Source: Spirochaetales bacterium
GTDB lineage: Bacteria; Spirochaetota; Spirochaetia; DSM-27196; SLST01
Length of the DNA stretch: 42,061 bases
Direction of reading: 5' to 3'
NCBI GenBank assembly: GCA_007127335.1
Contig: SKZO01000019.1
Span: forward strand, 1-42,061
Shown here: positions 23,680-32,126 of the stretch, piece after piece
Layout: each line of letters starts with the position of its first letter
Position numbering within the stretch: the first letter of the stretch is position 1
Program-made: the position numbers and the translations under genes
The notes under the pieces: generated by a model
The model's database searches: none
Told to the model about the DNA's origin: nothing
Seen by the model: the letters and a program-made list of their open reading frames with translations, nothing else

Positions 23680-26337
23680 ATGCAGGCAGTGGAGCTCGCG
23701 AGGAGCTTTGACCCGAACGAATTCGAGGATCGCATCTACGCGCTGTGGCAGGACGGTGGGTACTTCGCCCCGCGAGGTGAGGGACAGCCTTATGTTATCG
23801 TTATCCCGCCACCCAACGTCACGGGGGTGCTCCACCTCGGTCACGGCCTGAACAACAGCCTCCAGGACCTCGCGATCCGCTACTACCGTATGTTGGGACG
23901 GCCAACGCTCTGGGTGCCCGGAACCGACCACGCCGGCATCGCGACGCAGCAGGTCGTCGAGCGTCAGCTGATCGAGGAAGGCACGTCGCGTCTCGAGCTC
24001 GGTCGCGAGCGGTTCATCGAGCGGACATGGCAGGTGAAGGAGAATCATCACCGGGTCATCACGCAGCAGCTGAAGAAGATCGGGGCGAGTTGCGACTGGA
24101 GCCGGGAACGGTTCACCATGGACGAGGGGCTGTCGCAGGCGGTGCGCGACGTCTTCGTCTCTCTCTACGAGGAGGGGCTCATCTACCGGGGGCTCTACAT
24201 GGTCAACTGGTCGGTCGGGGCGCAGACGGCGCTGAGCGACGATGAAGTGGAGTTCCAGGAGGTGCAGGGCCGACTCACCCATATCGCCTATCCTCTCGAA
24301 GACGGATCCGGCTCGATCGAGGTGGCCACGACCAGGCCGGAGACAATGCTCGGGGACACCGCTGTGGCCGTGCATCCGGATGACGAACGGTACGCCGGTC
24401 TCGTGGGGAAGCGCGTGCACCTGCCGCTGACGAATCGCACGATTCCGGTCATCGCGGATGAGTACGTCGACCGTGAGTTCGGAACAGGTGCGGTGAAGAT
24501 CACCCCGGGACATGACCCGAACGACTACGAGGTGGGGATGCGGCACGACCTGCCGGTGATGAGTATTCTCCGCAAGGACGGAACGCTGAACGACGAGGTT
24601 CCCGAAAAGTACCGGGGGCTTTCGGTTGTCGAGGCTCGAAAGGCGGTCGTCGCGGATCTCAAGGCGACCGGCGCCTTTCTCCGCGATGAGGAGCACGTCC
24701 ATCAGATCGGGCACTGCTACCGTACCGGAGTGCGCATTGAGCCGATGCTGTCCGAACAGTGGTTCGTCAGGATGCGACCGCTTGCCGAAAAGGCGCTGGC
24801 CGCCTGGGAGAGCGGTGATGTCGTGTTCTACCCCAAACGGTGGGAGAAGACCTACGCCGCATGGCTGAACAATATCCGGGACTGGTGCATCAGCCGCCAG
24901 CTCTGGTGGGGGCACCGTATTCCGGTCTGGTATCACGCGCAGACCGGCGAAGTCCGATGCCTCCGTGAGGATCCGCCGGCCGGGGACCTCGTTGAGAACG
25001 GCGGCGACTGGCGGCAGGACGCAGACGTGCTGGACACGTGGTTCTCGAGCTGGCTCTGGCCGTTCAGCGTGATGGGATGGCCCGAACCGACGTCGGATCT
25101 TGAAGCCTACTACCCGACGACGGCACTCGTGACGGCATACGACATCATCTTCTTCTGGGTCAGCCGGATGATCATGGCCGGTATGCACTTCACCGGACGC
25201 GCTCCGTTCAAGGACGTCTATATCACGAGCCTGGTTCGCGACAAGCAGGGTCGCAAGATGAGCAAGAGCCTGGGCAACGGCATTGATCCGCTCGAGATCG
25301 TGGAGGAGTACGGAGCCGACGCGCTGAAGTTCACCCTCGCGTTCATGGCCGCCCAGGGGCAGGACGTGCTGATTGACAAGGAGAGCTTCGGGCTCGGAAG
25401 CCGGTTCGGCAACAAGATCTGGAACGCCGCGCGGTACCTGCTCATGAACCTTGAAGGGCGAACGCTCCTGCCGCTCTCCGGGATCGATCTGCGCCCGGTG
25501 GATCGCTGGATCTTCCACCGTCTGAACGAGACCGTGCGCGGCGTTGCAGAGGCGATGGCGGTGTACCGGTTCAACGAAGCCGCTCAACTTGGATACGAGT
25601 TCTTCTGGAACGAGTTCTGCGACTGGTACATCGAGGCGAGCAAGCTCGCGCTCTACAGCGACGATGATTCGGAAAAGGACCGGGCGATCACGCTTCTCGT
25701 CCGGTTGCTCGAGGAGAGTCTGCGACTGCTGCATCCCTTCATGAGCTTCATCACCGAGGAGATCTACCAGAAGCTGCCCGAGATTCCGGAGCACGAGCGG
25801 GCGCCTGCCCTGATCGTCGCACCCTATCCGGCCGAGCTCGCAGAACGCGAGTCGCCGCGGGAGGCCGCCTCCTTCGGCGCGCTCCAGGAGGTCGTCCGTC
25901 TCGTGCGCTCGCTGAGAAGCGAGTTCACCATTCCCCCTGCGCTGCGAATCCGCTTCACGGTGCGCACCGAGCCGGCCTTCGCTCACGGCGCGTATCTGGC
26001 GGCGCATCAGTCGCTCATCGAGGCGCTTACCACGGCCGAACGGACCGGCTACACGGAGACGAAGCCGGACACCGAGGGCAGTGTCACGCTTGTGGGGAAC
26101 GGATTCGAGGTGTACGCCTACGTCCGTGATGCGATCGATCTCGATGCCGAGACGGCGAAGTTGCGCAAGACACTCGCGAAGACCGAAGCCCTGCTTGCGG
26201 CGACCGAGCGGAAGCTCGCGAACCCCGGCTTCCTTCGCAACGCCGGAGAGGACGTGATCGAGAAGGAGCGCGGGAAACGCGCTGAGTTCGCCGGAAAGGT
26301 CGAGAAGATGCGCACCTACCTCGAGCAGATCGGCTGA
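23680..26337 (+). CDS. valS: Valyl-tRNA synthetase
   Basis: 885-residue class I synthetase charging tRNA-Val. It has P-P-P-N-V-T-G-V-L-H-L-G-H-G with the HIGH box at 52-55, the editing (CP1) domain with T-T-R-P-E-T-M-L-G-D-T-A, the G-T-D-H-A-G-I-A-T-Q segment typical of ValRS, K-M-S-K-S at 526-530, the anticodon-binding domain and a C-terminal coiled coil (D-L-D-A-E-T-A-K-L-R-K-T-L-A-K-T, about 820-885), all in normal order and length. AGGAGG lies 5 nt before the ATG. It is divergent from the araD operon. A strong stem-loop follows the stop codon, shared with the convergent lipoprotein gene. Confidence 0.97.
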   Translation: MQAVELARSFDPNEFEDRIYALWQDGGYFAPRGEGQPYVIVIPPPNVTGVLHLGHGLNNSLQDLAIRYYRMLGRPTLWVPGTDHAGIATQQVVERQLIEEGTSRLELGRERFIERTWQVKENHHRVITQQLKKIGASCDWSRERFTMDEGLSQAVRDVFVSLYEEGLIYRGLYMVNWSVGAQTALSDDEVEFQEVQGRLTHIAYPLEDGSGSIEVATTRPETMLGDTAVAVHPDDERYAGLVGKRVHLPLTNRTIPVIADEYVDREFGTGAVKITPGHDPNDYEVGMRHDLPVMSILRKDGTLNDEVPEKYRGLSVVEARKAVVADLKATGAFLRDEEHVHQIGHCYRTGVRIEPMLSEQWFVRMRPLAEKALAAWESGDVVFYPKRWEKTYAAWLNNIRDWCISRQLWWGHRIPVWYHAQTGEVRCLREDPPAGDLVENGGDWRQDADVLDTWFSSWLWPFSVMGWPEPTSDLEAYYPTTALVTAYDIIFFWVSRMIMAGMHFTGRAPFKDVYITSLVRDKQGRKMSKSLGNGIDPLEIVEEYGADALKFTLAFMAAQGQDVLIDKESFGLGSRFGNKIWNAARYLLMNLEGRTLLPLSGIDLRPVDRWIFHRLNETVRGVAEAMAVYRFNEAAQLGYEFFWNEFCDWYIEASKLALYSDDDSEKDRAITLLVRLLEESLRLLHPFMSFITEEIYQKLPEIPEHERAPALIVAPYPAELAERESPREAASFGALQEVVRLVRSLRSEFTIPPALRIRFTVRTEPAFAHGAYLAAHQSLIEALTTAERTGYTETKPDTEGSVTLVGNGFEVYAYVRDAIDLDAETAKLRKTLAKTEALLAATERKLANPGFLRNAGEDVIEKERGKRAEFAGKVEKMRTYLEQIG

Positions 26338-26341
26338 TCGG

Positions 26342-26373
26342 CGGTCCTCCGACGGGTGTCCCGCGGCGGACCG
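26342..26373. terminator. Stem-loop between convergent valS and prcB-like genes
   Basis: The left arm CGGTCCTCCGACGGG (26342-26356) pairs with CCCGCGGCGGACCG (26360-26373), with one mismatch and one bulge and a 3-nt loop. It lies 4 bp after the valS stop. No long T-run follows on either strand, so it is a likely but not textbook bidirectional terminator. Confidence 0.5.
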
Positions 26374-26388
26374 TTGCTCGCCTCAGGC

Positions 26389-27009
26389 TCAGTCTCCTTC
26401 GAACCCTCGCTCCAGGTCGTCGCCGGTGAAGATCACGTCGGCGTCCCGGTAGGGTATCGTCGCGATGAGATACGGCGCCGTGAGCGCCTGGGTCACCATA
26501 TCGTCCGCGGCAGGCGCCTCCACCTCGACGTCCACCTCCACTACGCCGTTGTGAGATCTCACGCCGGCGATCCGGACCTCGTAGCCCCCCGTTCGTCGTT
26601 CTCCGAGTAGAAGCACCACGACCGTCTCACTCCCGAAGTCGACAGGGGGTCGTTCCGGCTGTGGGTGCCGGTTCGCGTGAACGGCGGCCCATACGTCGGT
26701 CCACAGGTCCGGGGAGGTGACCGCTCGTGCGATCGGTACCCGAACCGCGCTCTGCTGCCCGGAGGCGATCACCTCGAAGCGCCGCTGCGGTACTGCCGGT
26801 TCCTCCGGGGCGGGTTCCGGCGGTATCTCCGGAGCCGGTTCCAGAGGTGGAGCCGGGGTCGGCTCGACCGGTCGTTCGGGCGGTGGTTCGTCGGCCGGCG
26901 GTTCGTCGGCCGGCGCCGCCGGACGGAGCAGGGCGCACGAGGACAGAGCGGCGAGGAGTGCCAGCACGATGGCCGGACGGCTGATGGTGCGAAGACGCGT
27001 GAATCCCAT
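26389..27009 (-). CDS. PrcB-like lipoprotein
   Basis: 206 residues. The signal ends in the lipobox L-S-S-C with Cys25, so it is a lipoprotein. A proline/glutamate-rich spacer follows (about 30-75; P-P-A-D-E-P-P type, partly from a 15-bp DNA duplication at 26885-26914). The C-terminal domain (about 95-200) has V-V-V-L-L-L-G-E-R-R-T-G-G-Y-E-V-R-I and V-T-Q-A-L-T-A-P-Y-L-I-A-T-I-P, matching the PrcB C-terminal domain known from the Treponema denticola dentilisin complex. In that organism PrcB is a lipoprotein subunit of a protease. Here no PrcA or PrtP gene is adjacent. Its ATG follows a TATATT box by 6 nt and lacks a Shine-Dalgarno sequence. Domain call good; function open. Confidence 0.75.
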   Translation of the reverse strand: MGFTRLRTISRPAIVLALLAALSSCALLRPAAPADEPPADEPPPERPVEPTPAPPLEPAPEIPPEPAPEEPAVPQRRFEVIASGQQSAVRVPIARAVTSPDLWTDVWAAVHANRHPQPERPPVDFGSETVVVLLLGERRTGGYEVRIAGVRSHNGVVEVDVEVEAPAADDMVTQALTAPYLIATIPYRDADVIFTGDDLERGFEGD

Positions 27010-27072
27010 CTCACGAATATATCCCCTTTTTGGGGGATGGTCTCATCGTGCGCCGCGGTGTAGCATGCAGCT
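27010..27072. promoter_or_regulatory. Divergent control region between prcB-like and Wzi-like genes
   Basis: Minus-strand TATATT (27021-27016) ends 6 nt before the prcB-like ATG. On the plus strand TAGCAT ends 6 nt before the ATG at 27073. Between them lies the inverted repeat ATCCCC (27021-27026), TTTTTG, GGGGAT (27033-27038), overlapping the minus-strand core promoter, so it could be an operator or a short hairpin. No good -35 is visible for either direction. Confidence 0.45.
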
Positions 27073-28728
27073 ATGCGACGGCCTGCCTTCCTGATGGTCC
27101 TGCTCGTTTTGTTCGTCCTGGCCGGGACGACCGCCGCGGCGCTGCCGACGCTCGTCTACCGGGATGATCCCGAGTACGCCCTCGCGCGCCGCCTTGCGCT
27201 CGCCGCCGGATCAGCACCTCCGTCCGCCGTGAGTCCGCTGACCGCCGGGGAGCTGCGTCTGGTGCTCGACGAGATCGACCTTGATGCTCTTCCGGCCGGG
27301 CTCGTCCCCGAGTACCGCGCGCTGCGGCGCCGGCTCACCGGCGACCCTGAGGGCGACCCGGTCGGGTCGATCGGGCTCGTCTTCTCTCCGGAGCTCTACC
27401 TTCATACCTCCGGGGAGCCCGATGCCTGGCGGTACTGGTACCCTCATCGCCGGCCCGTCCTTTCCATGCCCATCCGGGCGAAACCGCTCGCACCGCTCGT
27501 GATCGAGTTCGACCTGGACTGGAGGAGGAACTATCCCTTCTTCCCGGGAACCGACCGCGACACGCCGAACCCGAATCCGGTGACGAACGTGCCCGTTGAT
27601 GTGCTGGAATCCGACGTGCAGTTCCCCTTCCGGGCGCTCGTCTCGGCCGGCGGCGAACGCTGGTCGCTCCAGTACGGGCGGGGTCTCGTTGCGCTCGGTT
27701 CCGGAGAGAGCGGGAGCCTCTTCCTGAGCGACCACGTCGACTACCACGAGTACCTCATGGCGAGTGTCTGGGGCCGGCTGTTCACCTATCGAGCGCTCTA
27801 CCTGGACCTCGAGGCGCACTATACCGGCGGGGATGCGGTGGACAACCGGATGTTCTTCGCCCACCGCATAGAGATGCGGCCCGCGCCCTGGCTCTCCCTC
27901 GCCGCGAACGACGGGTGGATCTACGCCGGGCCGCCGCTCGAGCTTCGCTACTTCAACCCGCTCATGATCATGCACAGCTGGTTCCTGCCGCAGCGAGGAA
28001 ACTCGCTGCTGAACTTCGAGGCCGCCATTCGTCCGGTACGCGGTCTGGAGGTCTACGGACATTTCGCGATCGAGCAGCTTCAGATCGCGCTCGAGGAGGA
28101 GCGGGGCTACGCGGCAGACGATCCGGACGCCCTTGGCTTCCTCGCGGGCGTAGAGTATGCCCTGCCCATTCCGGTCGGGTGGCTGACGGTGGGAATGGAG
28201 TGGGTGCACCTTGACCCGTGGATGTACATAGGACGCAATCTGCCCACGAGCTTCACCTACCGTCGTCTCGTGCAGGCCGAGCATGTCCGCAACCCTGAGG
28301 GAGTGCCGGTGGGGGCGAAGGTGCTCGTGGAGAAGCCGCTCGGCTATCCTGCGGGGCCCGACTATTACGAGGTGCTCGTCCACGCGACGGCGGACCTCCG
28401 CGAGCGCCTGACGCTGGGCCTGCAGGCGAGACTCGCGGCCAAGGGCGAAAACGAGCTGGGACGACCGGTCGAGGTCGAAGATCCTGCCGACGCCGCGCGC
28501 CGTACACCGTCGGGCGATGCGCCGCAACGCCTGCTCCACGCTCGCCTCGCGGCGGACGTGCTCATTGGTGAGCTCAGGCTCTCGTCGGTTCCGCTCGAGC
28601 TCCGGGCCGGTGCGGTCGTCGATGCGATTCGAGTCCTCAATCGCGGGTACGAGGCAGGGAGGGTCCTGCGGGATCTGCAGTTCTCGCCTTACGTCTCGGT
28701 CCGGGTGCGCCACGATTTCCGAAGGTGA
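27073..28728 (+). CDS. Outer-membrane beta-barrel protein, Wzi-like
   Basis: 551 residues with a signal peptide (L-M-V-L-L-V-L-F-V-L-A-G-T-T-A-A-A). The body contains repeated amphipathic strands and the segments W-S-L-Q-Y-G-R-G-L-V-A-L-G, H-R-I-E-M-R-P-A-P-W-L-S-L, L-R-Y-F-N-P-L-M-I-M-H and L-E-V-Y-G-H-F-A-I. These resemble the conserved core of the Wzi/CapsAssemb capsule-assembly proteins (Y-H-R-L-E-x-R-P-x-x-W-L; Y-x-N-P; Y-G-E-F). The last residues end in a strand with a basic C-terminus. Wzi helps attach capsule to the surface in E. coli; here that role is only inferred. The GT4 glycosyltransferase next door is compatible with surface-glycan work. No Shine-Dalgarno sequence precedes the ATG; TAGCAT lies 6 nt upstream. 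Confidence 0.75.
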   Translation: MRRPAFLMVLLVLFVLAGTTAAALPTLVYRDDPEYALARRLALAAGSAPPSAVSPLTAGELRLVLDEIDLDALPAGLVPEYRALRRRLTGDPEGDPVGSIGLVFSPELYLHTSGEPDAWRYWYPHRRPVLSMPIRAKPLAPLVIEFDLDWRRNYPFFPGTDRDTPNPNPVTNVPVDVLESDVQFPFRALVSAGGERWSLQYGRGLVALGSGESGSLFLSDHVDYHEYLMASVWGRLFTYRALYLDLEAHYTGGDAVDNRMFFAHRIEMRPAPWLSLAANDGWIYAGPPLELRYFNPLMIMHSWFLPQRGNSLLNFEAAIRPVRGLEVYGHFAIEQLQIALEEERGYAADDPDALGFLAGVEYALPIPVGWLTVGMEWVHLDPWMYIGRNLPTSFTYRRLVQAEHVRNPEGVPVGAKVLVEKPLGYPAGPDYYEVLVHATADLRERLTLGLQARLAAKGENELGRPVEVEDPADAARRTPSGDAPQRLLHARLAADVLIGELRLSSVPLELRAGAVVDAIRVLNRGYEAGRVLRDLQFSPYVSVRVRHDFRR

Positions 28729-28762
28729 TGCCGACGCGTCGAGAGAGGCCGGCAGCGAGGTC

Positions 28763-29968
28763 TCAGAACCGGTGGTGCCGCCGGAAACGCGGCAGGCCGT
28801 GGCGACGCATCTCCCGAATCGCGGCCTCATAGACCGCGATGACACGGCGGGCCTGGTTCTCGACCGACCACAACGACGCGCGTCCGCGCGCCTCGCGGCG
28901 CTTGGCACGATAGAGGCGAGGGGTGCGAAGCAGGTGCACGACCGTCGCTGCAAACTCGTCCGTATCGTCGCGGGTGAGAATCCCCCCCACGTCGTCCCCG
29001 ATCAGGTCATCAACGCCGGTCGCGCTGATCGCGACGACCGGCGTGCCTACGGACAACGATTCGAGCAGGACGAGCCCCTGCGTCTCGGTCTTCGAGGCGA
29101 AGATGAACAGGTCACAGACGCGGAGAAAGCTCAGCACGTCGTCGCGTTCGAGGTAACCGGTGATCGTCACGTGGTCTGCGAGGTCTCTCGCGCGGATCTC
29201 CTCTTCGATTTCCCTGCGGTCGGGCCCGTCGCCTATCATGAAGAAGTGGAACGGCTCACCGGCGTCACGGATGCGCGAGGCCGCCCGGATGAGGAACCGG
29301 ATGTTCTTCTCGCGCCCGAGTCGTCCGACCGAGACGAGGAGCCGCTTCCCGTGGAGCCGACTCGGGTCGCCAAGCCCGTAGCGATCGAAGAGGGCCGCGA
29401 TCGGCGTCGATGTCTCCCTGTCCTGGAGATCGATTCCGGTCGGGATGACGGTGACCGGTGCGTCGACGCCGTAGCTCTGGATTTCGTCCTTGATCCCGTT
29501 ACTCGGGACGATCACATGGTTGCACCGGCCGCAGAAATGCTGCGCGATCCAGATGACCGTGCGCCGCGCGAAGGCGCGGGGAAAGGGCATGTAGTGCGTG
29601 TACTCCATGTAGTGCGTGTGATAGGTGTGGACGTGCGGCGTGCGCCAGACGGCGCTCGCGATCAGCGCAAAAACCCCCATGTTGCCCGGAACCTGGGAGT
29701 GTATGACGTCGGCCTTGATCCGACCGAATCTCAGGATCGCCGCCGGTCCCATCCACGCGAGCCGTCGTTCCTTCATCATCTTGAAGGGGTAGGGAATCGA
29801 CGGCATGCGAACGTTCCTTGGGTGGGGGTCATGCCGTCCGAAGTACCGCGGGCAGAAGATCCAGACTTCATGTCCCTGTCGCTCGAGCTCGACGCGATAG
29901 GTGTCGATCGAAGTGACCACGCCGTTGATCTCGGGGCGGTACGTGTCGGTGAAAATCGCTATTCGCAT
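28763..29968 (-). CDS. GT4-family glycosyltransferase
   Basis: 401 residues, GT-B fold. The N-terminus M-R-I-A-I-F-T-D-T-Y-R-P-E-I-N-G-V-V-T-S is the hallmark of GT4 enzymes in the diacylglycerol glucosyl- and phosphatidyl-myo-inositol mannosyltransferase group. The C-terminal domain has V-G-R-L-G-R-E-K-N and the E-x7-E motif (S-K-T-E-T-Q-G-L-V-L-L-E-S). It is likely a membrane-peripheral enzyme making a glycolipid such as glucosyl-diacylglycerol, as known in treponemes, or adding a sugar to an envelope glycan. The frame extends 48 codons upstream, but the conserved start is ATG 29968. TACACT ends 5 nt before it and no Shine-Dalgarno sequence is present. Confidence 0.88.
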   Translation of the reverse strand: MRIAIFTDTYRPEINGVVTSIDTYRVELERQGHEVWIFCPRYFGRHDPHPRNVRMPSIPYPFKMMKERRLAWMGPAAILRFGRIKADVIHSQVPGNMGVFALIASAVWRTPHVHTYHTHYMEYTHYMPFPRAFARRTVIWIAQHFCGRCNHVIVPSNGIKDEIQSYGVDAPVTVIPTGIDLQDRETSTPIAALFDRYGLGDPSRLHGKRLLVSVGRLGREKNIRFLIRAASRIRDAGEPFHFFMIGDGPDRREIEEEIRARDLADHVTITGYLERDDVLSFLRVCDLFIFASKTETQGLVLLESLSVGTPVVAISATGVDDLIGDDVGGILTRDDTDEFAATVVHLLRTPRLYRAKRREARGRASLWSVENQARRVIAVYEAAIREMRRHGLPRFRRHHRF

Positions 29969-30031
29969 CGTGCAGTGTACCTGTGGCCAGTATAGCAGGG
30001 GCCTTTGTCCGTTGGCCACCGGTCGCACGGG

Positions 30032-30060
30032 TTCGCGCCGACGGCGAATCGGGGTACAAT
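30032..30060 (+). promoter_or_regulatory. Promoter of the aldo/keto reductase gene
   Basis: TTCGCG (30032-30037), 17-bp spacer, TACAAT (30055-30060). The leader carries GAGAGG (30079-30084), 5 nt before the ATG. Confidence 0.5.
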
Positions 30061-30089
30061 GGAGGGGCAGTTCCGAAAGAGAGGTCGTG

Positions 30090-31064
30090 ATGAAGTACCG
30101 CAAACTGGGCAATACCGGGCTCTACGTCAGCGAGATCGCGTACGGGAGCTGGCTGACCTTCGCGAACCAGGTCGATCTCGACCGTGCGGAGACGATCGTC
30201 CGCCGTGCGCTCGAGTTGGGAATCAACTACATTGACACGGCGGATGTCTATGCGAAGGGGCGGGCGGAGGAGCTGCTCGGCAAAGTGCTGCCCGGCACGG
30301 TCCGGCGTCAGGACTATATCCTCGCGACCAAGGTCTACTTTCCCATGGGTGACGGGGTCAACGATCGCGGCCTGTCACGGAAGCACATCTTTGACTCGAT
30401 TCGCGACAGTCTCAAGCGGCTGCATCAGGAGTACGTCGATATCTACTACTGTCACCGGTACGACGAGAACACTCCCCTGGTCGAGACAATCCAGGCGATG
30501 CAGGACCTCATTCATCAGGGCAGAATCATGCACTGGGGCGTGAGCCAGTGGACTGCCGACCAGATCGCCGAGGCGTCGAGCAAGTGCAAGGCGAACGGTT
30601 GGATCCCTCCCGCGGTCGACCAGCCCATCTACTCGCTGCTGAACCGCGGGATCGAGGAGCGGATCCTGCCGGTGTGCGCACATCACGGGCTTGGGGTTGC
30701 CGTCTTTTCGCCGCTTGCGCAGGGCATTCTGACCGGCAAGTACTCCGGCGGCTCGATCCCGGAAGGTTCGCGCGGCTCCATCGACAGCCTGAACATGTTC
30801 ATGCGGGAGCATCTGTCGGATGAGGATGTGCTTGCCCGGGTGGATCAGCTCTCGGATATCGGGAGCCAATGCAATCTGAGCGGGGCCCAGGTTGCTCTCG
30901 CGGCTCTCCTGCAACGACGGGCGGTGGACACGCTGATCGTCGGCGCGAGCTCGGTGCGGCAGCTCGAGGAGAATGTTCGAGCGTCGGGCGTCATGCTCAG
31001 CCCTGAGATGATCGACCGCGTAGACGAGCTGTTCCCCGGCCCGCGCTCGCTCGCCGCGAGTTGA
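30090..31064 (+). CDS. Aldo/keto reductase
   Basis: 324-residue NAD(P)H-dependent oxidoreductase with the TIM-barrel AKR fold. The catalytic tetrad is complete: Asp52 and Tyr54 in T-A-D-V-Y, Lys81 in A-T-K-V-Y, His122 in Y-Y-C-H-R-Y. The cofactor part F-S-P-L-A-Q-G-I-L-T-G-K-Y and I-V-G-A-S-S-V-R-Q-L-E-E-N are typical of the AKR6/Kv-beta-like and YghZ-type group, which reduces aldehydes and ketones. Substrate unknown. The start at 30090 matches M-K-Y-R-K-L-G-N-T-G-L and has GAGAGG upstream; open frame before it is a shadow. A 14-bp triplicated repeat begins 2 bp before the end of its stop codon. Confidence 0.92.
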   Translation: MKYRKLGNTGLYVSEIAYGSWLTFANQVDLDRAETIVRRALELGINYIDTADVYAKGRAEELLGKVLPGTVRRQDYILATKVYFPMGDGVNDRGLSRKHIFDSIRDSLKRLHQEYVDIYYCHRYDENTPLVETIQAMQDLIHQGRIMHWGVSQWTADQIAEASSKCKANGWIPPAVDQPIYSLLNRGIEERILPVCAHHGLGVAVFSPLAQGILTGKYSGGSIPEGSRGSIDSLNMFMREHLSDEDVLARVDQLSDIGSQCNLSGAQVALAALLQRRAVDTLIVGASSVRQLEENVRASGVMLSPEMIDRVDELFPGPRSLAAS

Positions 31065-31104
31065 ACCGGCGCGGGCGAACCGGCGCAGGCGAACCGGCGC
31101 AGGC
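31063..31104 (+). repeat. 14-bp tandem repeat, three copies
   Basis: The unit is gaaccggcgcaggc. Copies lie at 31063-31076 (one g for a), 31077-31090 and 31091-31104. The array starts within the reductase stop codon and fills the intergenic space. It shows no hairpin potential beyond short GC pairs, and looks like a slippage expansion. Confidence 0.9.
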
Positions 31105-31107
31105 GGG

Positions 31108-31136
31108 TAGTCACCGGGGAAGCCTATGTGTACACT
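31108..31136 (+). promoter_or_regulatory. Possible methyltransferase promoter
   Basis: TAGTCA (31108-31113), 17-bp spacer, TACACT (31131-31136). It starts 4 bp after the 14-bp repeat array and would give a leader of about 36 nt. Confidence 0.4.
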
Positions 31137-31178
31137 ATTGGATCTGCGACTCGGATAAGGAGAGCCAGGAGTTATGAG

Positions 31179-31991
31179 ATGAGGCGAATCATAGAGAACT
31201 ACGCCGAGCTGCCACGGTTTGTCCGCAAACCCCTCTGGAGGTTCTGGCACAGCTTGATCATATCGCGGGAGAAGCAGGGCGTCGTGATGACCTGCATGAA
31301 CTACGGCTATGCGGGACTGGAGACCGAGAAGACGATCGATCTCGAGCCACGCGACGAAAGCGAGCGATATGGGCTGCAGATGTACCATCAGGCTGCCTCC
31401 TGGGTGTCGCTCGACGGCAAGGAGGTGCTCGAAGTCGGGTCCGGTCGAGGCGGTGGAGCCTCGTTTCTGGCTCGATACATGCACCCGAAGTCGTACATTG
31501 GGCTGGATCTCTCCGAACCCGGGATCGCCTTCTGCAACCAGCACCATCAGGTGCCGAACCTCCGGTTCGTCAAGGGAGATGCCGAACAGCTGCCGTTCGA
31601 AGACGACAGTTTTGACGCAGTGATCAACGTCGAGTCTTCCCGCTGTTATCCGCACATCATGAAGTTCTTCTCCGAGGTCAAGCGCGTCCTGCGTCCGGAC
31701 GGCACCTTCCTCCTGACCGACATGCGCTGGAGCGCGGACGTTCCAAAGCTGCGTGAGGAGCTTCGTGAAAGCGGGTTCCGCATTGTCGCGGAGAAGGAGA
31801 TTCGCGAGAATGTAGTCCGGGCGCTCGATACCGACGACTCCCGAAAGCGCGCCCTCATCGGCCAGCGCATACCCGGATTCCTCGTCAACGCGTTCGGCGA
31901 GTTTGCCGGCGTCCAGGGCTCGGGGCGCTACGCCTCCTTTGCCTCCGGTGCGATGGAGTATCTGAGTTTTCATCTCGAACACGCGGACTGA
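31179..31991 (+). CDS. Class I SAM-dependent methyltransferase
   Basis: 270 residues. SAM-binding motif I is V-L-E-V-G-S-G-R-G-G-G at 83-93, followed by G-L-D-L-S-E-P (acidic end of strand 2), G-D-A-E-Q-L-P-F-E-D-D-S-F-D and V-L-R-P-D-G-T-F-L-L. The N-terminal M-N-Y-G-Y-A-G-L-E and Y-G-L-Q-M-Y-H-Q-A-A segments resemble mycobacterial phthiotriolone-type and related small-molecule or lipid methyltransferases. The substrate is probably a lipid or quinone-like molecule, but this is inference. The ATG at 31179 has AGGAG (31167-31171) upstream; the frame is open back to 31128, but the Shine-Dalgarno position favours the later start. A terminator with a long T-tract follows the stop. Confidence 0.88.
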   Translation: MRRIIENYAELPRFVRKPLWRFWHSLIISREKQGVVMTCMNYGYAGLETEKTIDLEPRDESERYGLQMYHQAASWVSLDGKEVLEVGSGRGGGASFLARYMHPKSYIGLDLSEPGIAFCNQHHQVPNLRFVKGDAEQLPFEDDSFDAVINVESSRCYPHIMKFFSEVKRVLRPDGTFLLTDMRWSADVPKLREELRESGFRIVAEKEIRENVVRALDTDDSRKRALIGQRIPGFLVNAFGEFAGVQGSGRYASFASGAMEYLSFHLEHAD

Positions 31992-31999
31992 TTGACGCC

Positions 32000-32039
32000 C
32001 GGGCCCGACGGCCCGAGTTTCTTTTTCTTCTGTTTTTTT
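32000..32039 (+). terminator. Rho-independent terminator after the methyltransferase
   Basis: CGGGCC (32000-32005), a CGAC loop and GGCCCG (32010-32015) form a GC-only stem, followed by a T-rich tract (agTTTCTTTTTCTTCTGTTTTTTT) to 32039. It lies 9 bp after the stop codon. Confidence 0.85.
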
Positions 32040-32049
32040 CGAATTTCGC

Positions 32050-32078
32050 TTGACCGATAAGTATGACTATGATAATAT
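32050..32078 (+). promoter_or_regulatory. Promoter of the toxin-antitoxin operon
   Basis: TTGACC (32050-32055), 17-bp spacer, TAATAT (32073-32078), in a markedly AT-rich patch. The hexamer TATGAC is repeated at 32062-32067 and 32076-32081, flanking and overlapping the -10 box. The repeats could be operator half-sites for the antitoxin. Confidence 0.6.
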
Positions 32079-32126
32079 GACCATGGTTGCAATGCGACCT
32101 ACAGGATCCAACTGGGAGGCGGCTGC

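Noticed and set aside
23596-26007. 803-codon minus-strand frame opposite valS
   Set aside because: valS is unmistakable on the plus strand; the antisense product has shadow-like composition and no recognisable motif.
27211-28953. 580-codon minus-strand frame opposite the Wzi-like gene
   Set aside because: Arg/Glu-rich shadow; the plus-strand gene has a signal peptide and beta-strand pattern, and the frame would run into the GT4 gene.
28517-29995. 492-codon plus-strand frame opposite the GT4 glycosyltransferase
   Set aside because: The minus strand carries the conserved GT4 motifs; the plus frame is shadow sequence.
31174-31182. Two-codon ORF (ATG AGA TGA) overlapping the methyltransferase start
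   Set aside because: The Shine-Dalgarno sequence is only 2 nt from this ATG but 7 nt from the main ATG, so it probably is not translated.
30375-31982. 535-codon minus-strand frame spanning the reductase and methyltransferase
   Set aside because: Crosses two well-supported plus-strand genes, including an intergenic repeat array; no motif.
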